NCBI GenBank assembly: GCA_013215815.1
Contig: JABSQP010000004.1
Span: forward strand, 62,001 to 126,000
Origin: Alphaproteobacteria bacterium
GTDB lineage: Bacteria > Pseudomonadota > Alphaproteobacteria > Micavibrionales > Micavibrionaceae
Length of the DNA stretch: 64,000 nucleotides
Reading direction: 5' to 3'
Part shown: positions 8,073 through 14,891 of the stretch, piece after piece
How positions within the stretch are numbered: position 1 is the stretch's first letter
Layout of the letters: every line of letters begins with the position of its first letter
Position numbers and translations under genes: made by a program
Notes under the pieces: model-generated
What the model saw: the letters and a program-made list of their open reading frames with translations, nothing else
What the model was told of the DNA's origin: nothing
Databases searched by the model: none

Positions 8073-8108
8073 TTGACAATAGTTAAGGTCTGTAAGGTAA
8101 GACTATTG
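8073..8108 (+). promoter_or_regulatory. Candidate -35 element and inverted repeat upstream of the cytochrome c gene
   Basis: TTGACA at 8073-8078 overlaps one arm of a 7-bp inverted repeat (CAATAGT at 8077-8083 and ACTATTG at 8102-8108). TAAGGT occurs twice between the arms. No good -10 hexamer stands at the ideal distance, so this is a weak promoter or operator candidate in the 190-base gap between pheA and the cytochrome gene. Confidence 0.25.
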
Positions 8109-8188
8109 ATATAGTGTGAAACGGTGGAGTAACGCAAGATTATTCCTCATTTAAGTGGTTTAACCTATTAGAGATAAGGTAGTTCCCG

Positions 8189-8803
8189 ATGGATGGTATG
8201 GAGTTTAATAAGATTTTTGCAGCTATTCTTGTGGCTGGAATTGTAGCAATGTTCGCGGGTTTTATCGCTGACAAGGTTGTTCATCCTGAAAAATTAAAAG
8301 AAAATACTTTTGCTGTTGAGGTCGCTGAAACAGCTGGTGCAGCCGGTGTTAAGGTAGAAAAGAAAGCAGAACCTATTTTAGCATTGATTGCTGAAGCTGA
8401 TATTGCACGCGGTCAAAAGCTTTCAAAGGCTTGTGCAGCTTGTCACACGTTTGATAACGGCGGCGCAAATGGTGTAGGCCCTAATCTGTGGGGTATTATT
8501 GGCCGTAAAAAACAAACTGTATCGGGCTTTTCCTATTCAGGAACATTGGCTGCGAGCGGTGAGGCTAATTGGACATATGCGGCGATGAATGAGTTTCTTT
8601 GGAAACCTAAAAAATATGCACCAGGTACAAAGATGAATTATGCGGGCCTTAAAAAACCGTCAGATCGTGCAGCGCTTGTTGCATGGTTACGAACAATGAG
8701 TGGTTCTCCTAAGGCACTGCCAAACGCAGCAGCGATTGCTGCAGAAGAAGCGAAGTTAGCGCCGCCTCAAGTGGAAGAAGTTAAAGAAGAAGCTGCTCAT
8801 TAG
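8189..8803 (+). CDS. cycM: Membrane-anchored c-type cytochrome (CycM/cytochrome c552 type)
   Basis: A 204-residue protein whose N-terminal uncleaved hydrophobic helix (residues about 8-26) anchors a class I cytochrome c domain in the periplasm. The heme motif CAACHT is near residues 80-85, and the axial methionine is in GTKMNYAGL near 150. The domain ends with the typical LVAWLRTMS helix. An Ala/Glu-rich tail follows. Its relatives carry electrons from the bc1 complex to the aa3 oxidase, whose genes are elsewhere in this window. ATG 8189 has a weak purine stretch (GATAAGGTAG) upstream. The hairpin terminator overlaps the end of the gene. Confidence 0.9.
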   Translation: MDGMEFNKIFAAILVAGIVAMFAGFIADKVVHPEKLKENTFAVEVAETAGAAGVKVEKKAEPILALIAEADIARGQKLSKACAACHTFDNGGANGVGPNLWGIIGRKKQTVSGFSYSGTLAASGEANWTYAAMNEFLWKPKKYAPGTKMNYAGLKKPSDRAALVAWLRTMSGSPKALPNAAAIAAEEAKLAPPQVEEVKEEAAH

Positions 8804-8816
8804 AGCAGCTTTTTTA
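8790..8816 (+). terminator. Rho-independent terminator overlapping the cytochrome c stop codon
   Basis: The arms AAGCTGCTC (8790-8798) and GAGCAGCTT (8803-8811) pair perfectly around an ATTA loop and are followed by a T run. The stem includes the last codons and stop of the cytochrome gene. The converging holC gene ends at 8814, inside the terminator's T tract. Confidence 0.85.
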
Positions 8817-9263
8817 TGCTTTGTTTTCCCAGCCACCACTATCACTTTGCATCCAATAAGTGACTTCTAGCCCTTTATCTTTGTAATCTTTCCATTTTGC
8901 GCGTGCAGTAGTGACTTGATCATTACTGTGTCCGTCTAGCATTTCACAACATAGATCCCAATCTTCAATGGATTCAGTTGATGTACCCTGAGTCAGGATA
9001 ATGATTTTTGCATCATTTGGGTTTTCGTCTTTCTCTGTCAGCCAGATAGGTTGATGTTCTGCATTCCCTTCTTTAGCGCAGCCGTGCGGCAGAAACGCAT
9101 CGGGACGGTATGTCCAAAGGTGAGTATTGAGACGTTCAGCTTCTTTTTTATCTTGAACGCGCAAAACAATATTTTTGCCTGTTTGGTACGCTTTTTCCAA
9201 AATGAGAGGTAACGCTTGATCAAGCGTTTGTTTTTGCAAATGATAAAAGCGTGCCTCAGTCAT
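8814..9263 (-). CDS. holC: DNA polymerase III subunit chi
   Basis: A 149-residue protein of normal length for alphaproteobacterial HolC. Chi belongs to the clamp-loader complex and links it to single-stranded DNA-binding protein at the replication fork. The N-terminal RFYHLQKQTLDQALPLIL, the following KNIVLRVQDKKEAERLN and LWTYRPDAFLPHG are family hallmarks. In this group chi is fused to nothing else and has the mixed alpha/beta fold of the family. It begins three bases after the pepA stop, the same pepA-holC order as in many proteobacteria, so the two are almost certainly cotranscribed. Confidence 0.93.
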   Translation of the reverse strand: MTEARFYHLQKQTLDQALPLILEKAYQTGKNIVLRVQDKKEAERLNTHLWTYRPDAFLPHGCAKEGNAEHQPIWLTEKDENPNDAKIIILTQGTSTESIEDWDLCCEMLDGHSNDQVTTARAKWKDYKDKGLEVTYWMQSDSGGWENKA

Positions 9264-9266
9264 ATT

Positions 9267-10778
9267 TTACTTTTCGTAGTTGTTGGCAACAAGGCGATCG
9301 AGTACGCGTACACCAAATCCGATACCACCAGCAGGGGCTGTTGCAGAATCAGATTTGTGTATCATTTTTCCGGCGATATCCAAGTGCGCCCACGCTGTCT
9401 TATCATCTTCGACGAAGTGTTGAAGGAAGCCTGCAGCTGAACAAGCGCCACCAAAACGGCCGCCTAGGTTTTTAAGGTCGGCAATCTTGCTTTCCATTTC
9501 TTTTCTGTACGCTTTATCGAGAGGCATACGCCATAACTTTTCACCGGTCTGTATACTCGCTTCATTGAGTTGATCCCAAAGCTTGTCCTGATTAACGAAT
9601 GCGCCGCAATATTCAGTTCCTAAAGCAACCATCATCGCGCCTGTAAGCGTTGCTAAATCAATCATCATTTTAGGCTTTACAGTTTTTTGTACGTATGTGA
9701 TTGCATCAACAAGTACAAGGCGACCTTCGGCATCTGTGTTAAGGACTTCGATTGTTTTTCCTGCCATAGAGTTGATAATGTCGCCTGGTCTGTACGCATT
9801 TGATGACGGCATGTTTTCCGCAAGGCCCACAATACCAACAGCGTTTACTTTTGCTTTTCTGGCGGCCAAAGAGTTCATTAGACCAACAACTGCGGCTGAT
9901 CCTCCCATGTCCATTTTCATGTCTTCCATGCCTGGCCCGGGCTTGAGTGAGATACCACCAGTATCAAACGTCACACCTTTACCAATGAAAGCGATAGGAT
10001 CTGCTTTTTTGCCTTTTGGCAGGCCGTTCCAACGCATAATAAGAACACGTGGCTTTCTTGCTGAGCCCATACCCACTGCAAGGTGTGAGTGGAAGCCAAG
10101 CTTTTCCATCTTCTTTTCATCAAACACTTCAATGTCTACGCCAAGAGGTTTTAAATCTTTACGTACTTTTGATGCAAAACTTGCAGGATATAGATTATTC
10201 GGTGGCTCGTTCATTAAATCACGTGCTAAGAAAACGCCGTCAGACACGGCTTTCGCATCTTTATAAAGCGCGCTTGCAAGGCTTTGAGCATTTGTCGCGA
10301 CAACCACTTTCGATAGACCTTTGGTTTTCTTCTTACCTGTCTTGTACGTGTCAAAATTGTAAGAACGAAGTTTAAGTCCTAGCGCAATATGCGTGGCGAT
10401 ATCGGCTTCATCACTTTTTGAGCTAATACCAAGAGCAGCAAGAGAAACTGTTGCCTTTTCACTTTTATGTTGTTTCAAAACGGGTAATAGCTTTCCGCCG
10501 ATATTTTCGGCCATTAATGCCTCAAACTCTTTTTTATCGCCAAAACCAACAAGTACGATGTGTTCGATAGAATCGTGCGCCGGTGTTGGCATCACATAAA
10601 AGCTCTCAGCTTTACCTGAGAAAGCTTTTTGTTTCTTGAGAACAGTATTCACAGATTTTTTCGTCACATTATCAAGTAAATCAAAGTTCCCGAGAGATTT
10701 CTTGCCTGCAAATACAGGGATAATAAGTGTATCTGTTATATTTTTCGGTTGTTTGGAAAACGTGATGTTGAGTGTCAT
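9267..10778 (-). CDS. pepA: Leucyl aminopeptidase (M17 family)
   Basis: A 503-residue cytosolic metallopeptidase that removes N-terminal residues, with leucine preferred, using two metal ions. The C-terminal catalytic domain has FIGKGVTFDTGGISLKPG in its metal-binding region and the M17 signature NTDAEGRL at about residues 344-351. The lysine, aspartates and glutamate of the active site lie within these two motifs. The variable N-terminal domain spans about 1-180. E. coli PepA also binds DNA at cer; that is not inferable here. It heads a two-gene operon with holC. Confidence 0.95.
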   Translation of the reverse strand: MTLNITFSKQPKNITDTLIIPVFAGKKSLGNFDLLDNVTKKSVNTVLKKQKAFSGKAESFYVMPTPAHDSIEHIVLVGFGDKKEFEALMAENIGGKLLPVLKQHKSEKATVSLAALGISSKSDEADIATHIALGLKLRSYNFDTYKTGKKKTKGLSKVVVATNAQSLASALYKDAKAVSDGVFLARDLMNEPPNNLYPASFASKVRKDLKPLGVDIEVFDEKKMEKLGFHSHLAVGMGSARKPRVLIMRWNGLPKGKKADPIAFIGKGVTFDTGGISLKPGPGMEDMKMDMGGSAAVVGLMNSLAARKAKVNAVGIVGLAENMPSSNAYRPGDIINSMAGKTIEVLNTDAEGRLVLVDAITYVQKTVKPKMMIDLATLTGAMMVALGTEYCGAFVNQDKLWDQLNEASIQTGEKLWRMPLDKAYRKEMESKIADLKNLGGRFGGACSAAGFLQHFVEDDKTAWAHLDIAGKMIHKSDSATAPAGGIGFGVRVLDRLVANNYEK

Positions 10779-10908
10779 TTGTTGCTCTTCTTAATATCTA
10801 ATGTTGAGAGTGCGGAAACGCTTGATACCTTTGCGCTTCAATTCATTACATGCTAAAAGCCATCATAATAAAATTTTTTAAAACAGCCAGAGTAAAAACA
10901 ACCCTTTT

Positions 10909-12087
10909 ATGCTTTCATCCTTCCTAAATGGTAGAAAAATTTATGAACGCTATGTTTTTAGAAATCTGGCTATGGCGACATTGCTCACTTCTGTCGTATT
11001 AGCGGCTATAATTCTTCTCACTCAATCTTTAAAATTTTTAGAACTTATTATTGAATCTGGAGCATCAAGCACAGCATTTTGGTTGTTAACGCTAATGGCA
11101 TTGCCACGATTTTTCGAGGTGATTTTGCCCATTGCAACAATGATTGGTTGCTTGTTTGTTTATAACCGTCTGGCTTCCGATAGTGAAGTTGTGGTAATGC
11201 GCGCCGCCGGATTTTCTCCTATATTGCTTGCAAAACCAGCGCTGCGCGTTGCTATTTTGGTTTCAGCGTTAATGCTATTCATTACAATGTGGCTCGCGCC
11301 TGTAACCCTTTCAAATATGCAGCATATGAGACAAGTAATTAAAGCTCAATATTCTGCTCTGCTTTTGAGGGAAGGTGTGTTTAATCAGTTGGGTGATGAT
11401 CTAACTGTCTACGTTCACAATAAGAATAAGGAAGGCGCACTTGAAGGCATTATCGTTCACGATAGTCGTGATAACTTACCTGAGCCTGTGACGATCCTTG
11501 CGAAGAAAGGAATGATTGTTCTCTCTGATGAAGGGCAACAAGTGCTTGTTTATGATGGATCGCGTCAAGATGTGTCGGGTGAAACAGGCACGCTCAATAG
11601 GCTTGATTTTGATCGTTACTCGATTGACTTACCTGAAGGAAAAGACGTGCGTTTGCGCTGGAAAGAGCCAGATGAAAGGACGTTTTTAGAACTTCTTAAT
11701 CCAGATGAAAATTTAAAGCGTGATCGTGATAATAAAGACGCATTTATTGTCGAGGCGCATCGACGTATCGTGACGCCATTCTTATCAATAACATTTACAG
11801 TTGTCGTTTTAGCGACGTTGCTTCTTGGCCCCGTCAATAGGCGCGGACAAGCGTGGCGTGTTACATTGGCGGCGGCATCAGTTGTTGTTTTACAAGGGTT
11901 ATTTCTTGGAAGTGTTAACCAATCTTCTCAATCAGTATTTGGTTTGATTGGTATGTATTTAATTACATTTGCACCTCTCATCGGCGGGGTACTGTTATTA
12001 AGTCCTTATTCGGAGAAGGTCAGACAAAAATGGTTGTATAGACGCCGCAGCCACTCCGATCAAAAAACGGAGGTTAGCTATGATTAA
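10909..12087 (+). CDS. lptF: LPS export ABC transporter permease LptF
   Basis: A 392-residue inner-membrane permease of the YjgP/YjgQ family. With LptG and the ATPase LptB it extracts lipopolysaccharide from the inner membrane into the Lpt bridge. Hydrophobic segments near 20-40, 60-80 and 105-125 are followed by a periplasmic beta-jellyroll region (about 140-270) and three more segments at the C-terminus. The early YERYVFRNLAMATLLTSVVL stretch is characteristic. It overlaps lptG by eight bases, the usual tight coupling. pepA-holC is divergently transcribed from the same region. Confidence 0.94.
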   Translation: MLSSFLNGRKIYERYVFRNLAMATLLTSVVLAAIILLTQSLKFLELIIESGASSTAFWLLTLMALPRFFEVILPIATMIGCLFVYNRLASDSEVVVMRAAGFSPILLAKPALRVAILVSALMLFITMWLAPVTLSNMQHMRQVIKAQYSALLLREGVFNQLGDDLTVYVHNKNKEGALEGIIVHDSRDNLPEPVTILAKKGMIVLSDEGQQVLVYDGSRQDVSGETGTLNRLDFDRYSIDLPEGKDVRLRWKEPDERTFLELLNPDENLKRDRDNKDAFIVEAHRRIVTPFLSITFTVVVLATLLLGPVNRRGQAWRVTLAAASVVVLQGLFLGSVNQSSQSVFGLIGMYLITFAPLIGGVLLLSPYSEKVRQKWLYRRRSHSDQKTEVSYD

Positions 12088-13183
12088 ACAGTTTATGGCT
12101 TTCACTCTTAATTTTTATTTGATGCGTGTGTACATCATTAATTTCCTTATTTTGTTATTTTGTTTACTTGGCATTGTGTATCTATTTGATGTTGTTGAGT
12201 TGTTACGCCGCGCTGCCAAGTTTGATGATGTGCCTCTTACTTCGGTGTTACAAATGGGATTGTTAAAGTTACCTGAGGTCGGTCAGCAGGTTTTTCCGTT
12301 TGTTATACTTTTTAGCGCAATGTTTACATTTTGGCAGCTTTCAAGGCGTTACGAGCTTATTGTAATGCGCTCCTCAGGCCTTTCTGTCTGGCAATTTATG
12401 ATGCCTGTTATTTTATCTGCAATATTAATCGGTATTGTACAAATTGCAGTGATCAATCCGTTTAGCGCCTATTTAATTAAGCGATTTGAATCTCTTGAGT
12501 CTGTTTATTTAAATACACAAACAAATATTATATCTATTTCAAAGCAAGGATTGTGGCTTCGCCAAGAACATGACGATGGTCTCGCTATTCTTCATGCTGA
12601 AGAAGTCAAAATGCCGGAGTGGGAATTACAAAACGTCATCGTTTTGTTCTTTGATGAAGATTTTCATTTTCTACGCCGTGTCGATTCTAAGAGTGCGGTC
12701 CTTGAAAGAGGGCAGTGGCAATTTAAAAACGCATTTACAAATCAGAATGGTGAAAAGCAGGAACAAGCAGACTATATTTCTATGGCGACAGATTTAACGA
12801 TTGATGAAATTGAAGAGAGTTTCTCTGACCCTCTCACAATTTCTTTTTGGGCACTGCCTTCATTTGCTAAAACTGTTGAAGCTGCTGGTTTTAACGCTAT
12901 TCCTCTTAAAGTTCATTTTCAAAAACTTTTATCAACGCCCATCCTATTCTTAGCGATAATATTTTTAGCAGCATCTGTCTCTTTAAGGCCGCCGAGAGAG
13001 CAGGGGACATTTATGTTAATTGTTTTAGGGATTGCCATTGGTTTTGGCGTGTTTTTCTTATCTAACTTTTTACAAGCTTTAGGTGCTTCCGGGCAGATTC
13101 CGATCTTTATTGCAGCGTGGTTCCCGTCGATTATAGCCTTTATTTTAGGTCTTAGTGTCATATTGAGCGTGGAAGATGGTTAA
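12080..13183 (+). CDS. lptG: LPS export ABC transporter permease LptG
   Basis: A 367-residue partner of LptF with the same arrangement: three N-terminal membrane segments, a periplasmic domain and three C-terminal segments. The motif LPEVGQQVFPFVILFSAMF near residues 57-75, and the cytoplasmic coupling region SRRYELIVMRSSGLSVW, which contacts LptB, are typical of the family. Its ATG overlaps the end of lptF. The gene is followed by 180 bases with no clear gene before mlaA; a weak CTGAAAATA/TATTTTTCAG inverted repeat near 13237-13258 may act as a terminator. Confidence 0.94.
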   Translation: MIKQFMAFTLNFYLMRVYIINFLILLFCLLGIVYLFDVVELLRRAAKFDDVPLTSVLQMGLLKLPEVGQQVFPFVILFSAMFTFWQLSRRYELIVMRSSGLSVWQFMMPVILSAILIGIVQIAVINPFSAYLIKRFESLESVYLNTQTNIISISKQGLWLRQEHDDGLAILHAEEVKMPEWELQNVIVLFFDEDFHFLRRVDSKSAVLERGQWQFKNAFTNQNGEKQEQADYISMATDLTIDEIEESFSDPLTISFWALPSFAKTVEAAGFNAIPLKVHFQKLLSTPILFLAIIFLAASVSLRPPREQGTFMLIVLGIAIGFGVFFLSNFLQALGASGQIPIFIAAWFPSIIAFILGLSVILSVEDG

Positions 13184-13363
13184 TTTCGGTTGATTTTACT
13201 ACTTGGCATAGGTAAATCTTAATGAAGTTTAAGATACTGAAAATATTTTATTTTTCAGAATACGGAAAAGGTCTTGTTAACCATTCCACTATAGAATAAG
13301 TGATAGTTTTAAACGGCAGAACGGCTGTATCTAATCAAATATAATAAATTGGTAGAAAAGAAG

Positions 13364-14128
13364 ATGAAACAACTGGGGTATAAAACATTAGCGCTAACTT
13401 TGGCAGCATGTGTGTCTTTGGCGGCATGTTCAGGTACTATGAGCGGGGCCGATGGTTATTCGGAAATTCCTGATCCTTTTGAAGATGTTAACAGAGTAAC
13501 GTTTCAATTTAACGAAGCAGTTGATAAGGCTGTCTTAGAACCTGTGGCACGCGGCTATCGCGCTGTAACACCAGGTGGTATTCGTACAGTTGTCAGTAAC
13601 TTCATTACAAATTTAAAAAGTCCAATCGTTATTGGTAACCAGCTTTTACAAGGTGATCTTGAAGGTGCTGGTAATGCGACAGCACGTATGGTGATTAATA
13701 CGTTAGCTGGTTTCGGTGGTATCCTTGATCTTGCTGATGAAGGTGGTATTGAGCATGAGCCGGAAGATTTTGGTCAGACACTTGCGACATGGGGTGTTGG
13801 CGATGGAGCATATGTTGTTCTTCCACTGCTTGGCCCATCAAGCATTCGTGATGCATCAGGGATGCTTGTTGATAGCTATGCTGATCCTCTTCGTATTTAC
13901 CTTTTCAATGTTGAAGAAGAGGGCTGGCATTATGCACGCGTTGGCGCAACAGTCTTAAGTGAGCGCGAGCGTTTGCTTGATGTTGTTGATGATCTACGTC
14001 GTAACTCATTTGATTACTACGCGGCTCTTAGAAGTGCTTACTATCAGAACAGACAGTCTATTATTCGTGATGAGAAAGCTGTCGGATCTGCGGGAGGCCC
14101 TGAAATCCCAGATTACGATGATTTCTAA
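13364..14128 (+). CDS. mlaA: MlaA (VacJ) family outer membrane lipoprotein
   Basis: A 254-residue lipoprotein that removes misplaced phospholipid from the outer leaflet of the outer membrane and passes it to MlaC. I start at ATG 13364 (MKQLGYKTL); an in-frame TTG 15 bases upstream is less likely. The signal peptide contains a lipobox, SLAAC, near residues 18-22. The mature protein begins with the family motif IPDPFEDVNRVTFQFN, and contains the ring-forming segment with GFGGILDLADE and the DFGQTLATWGVGDGAYVVLP region. mlaC follows 83 bases downstream, so lipid transport genes are grouped here. Confidence 0.95.
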   Translation: MKQLGYKTLALTLAACVSLAACSGTMSGADGYSEIPDPFEDVNRVTFQFNEAVDKAVLEPVARGYRAVTPGGIRTVVSNFITNLKSPIVIGNQLLQGDLEGAGNATARMVINTLAGFGGILDLADEGGIEHEPEDFGQTLATWGVGDGAYVVLPLLGPSSIRDASGMLVDSYADPLRIYLFNVEEEGWHYARVGATVLSERERLLDVVDDLRRNSFDYYAALRSAYYQNRQSIIRDEKAVGSAGGPEIPDYDDF

Positions 14129-14162
14129 GATTTTATAATTAAGACAAATAAAAACTTTATCT

Positions 14163-14214
14163 CATAAGCGTCTTATGCCAATAATGCTCTCGTAATAACG
14201 AGGAGACGCTTATG
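14163..14214 (+). promoter_or_regulatory. Nested inverted repeat sequestering the mlaC ribosome binding site and start codon
   Basis: CATAAGCGTCT at 14163-14173 is the exact reverse complement of AGACGCTTATG at 14204-14214, an 11-bp perfect stem whose 3' arm contains the mlaC ATG (14212-14214). Inside its loop a second hairpin pairs CTCGT (14189-14193) with ACGAG (14198-14202), which overlaps the GAGGAG Shine-Dalgarno sequence. In RNA both the ribosome site and the start codon would be base-paired. This suggests translational control such as a thermosensor, a protein site or ribosome-driven opening. Alternatively it is a DNA operator. Confidence 0.6.
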
Positions 14215-14883
14215 ACAAAACTTGGTTTTTTATCTTTAGCAATTATAGCATCTACAAGCACGTCGGCTTTGGCTTTTGATTTTGGCAAAGTCACAGCTCA
14301 TTATGCAGCGCTATCATCGCATAATAGTGTTTATGTCGAAGTTTCTGATGAGGTCGAGGTAAAAGAACTCACACCGAGTGAGGCGTTCATTGATACGATG
14401 GGAAAGACCGCCGTTTCCTTTCTTGCTAATGAAACTTTGTCACAAGATCAAAAAAGAGCTGAGTTCGAAAAGCTTCTCAAGAAAAATTACGACATGAAAA
14501 CTATTGGTCGTTTCGCTTTAGGTAAAAACTGGAATCTGGCAAATGACGCTCAGCAGAAAGAATATCTGAAGCTTTTTGAGCAAATGGTTGTTGATGTTTA
14601 TTCACAGCGCTTTGATGATTACGAAGGACAGCGCTTCGAAGTGCGTGCGTCACGCGATGTAGGTAAGAGTGATCAATTGATAAATACAGTAATTATTCCA
14701 GATTCAGGCCCGGAGATTGATGTTGATTGGCGTGTTCGTACAAAGGACGGAAAACGTAAAATCATTGACGTTATCATTGAGGGTGTGAGTATGTCTTTGA
14801 CACAGCGCTCTGACTTTTCAAGCGTTATACAGCGTGGTGGTGGTACTATTGAACCATTACTTGAGCATTTGAGAAGCCGGTAA
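14212..14883 (+). CDS. mlaC: MlaC/Ttg2D family periplasmic phospholipid-binding protein
   Basis: A 223-residue protein with a signal peptide of about 22 residues ending near ALAFDF. MlaC ferries phospholipids across the periplasm between the MlaA complex and the MlaFEDB transporter. Family features include the helical LSQDQKRAEFEKLLKKNYDM stretch, FALGKNW, and the strand region INTVIIPDSGPEIDVDWRV followed by KIIDVIIEGVSM. GAGGAG precedes the ATG at a good distance, but both lie in a strong inverted repeat. The mlaBDEF genes are not in the window. The gene converges on the DotA-like operon with eight bases between stops. Confidence 0.9.
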   Translation: MTKLGFLSLAIIASTSTSALAFDFGKVTAHYAALSSHNSVYVEVSDEVEVKELTPSEAFIDTMGKTAVSFLANETLSQDQKRAEFEKLLKKNYDMKTIGRFALGKNWNLANDAQQKEYLKLFEQMVVDVYSQRFDDYEGQRFEVRASRDVGKSDQLINTVIIPDSGPEIDVDWRVRTKDGKRKIIDVIIEGVSMSLTQRSDFSSVIQRGGGTIEPLLEHLRSR

Positions 14884-14891
14884 GTTGTTTT

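Noticed and set aside
9697-10266. A 189-residue open frame opposite pepA
   Set aside because: It lies wholly inside the well-supported pepA gene, has no ribosome binding site and its composition is that of an antisense frame.
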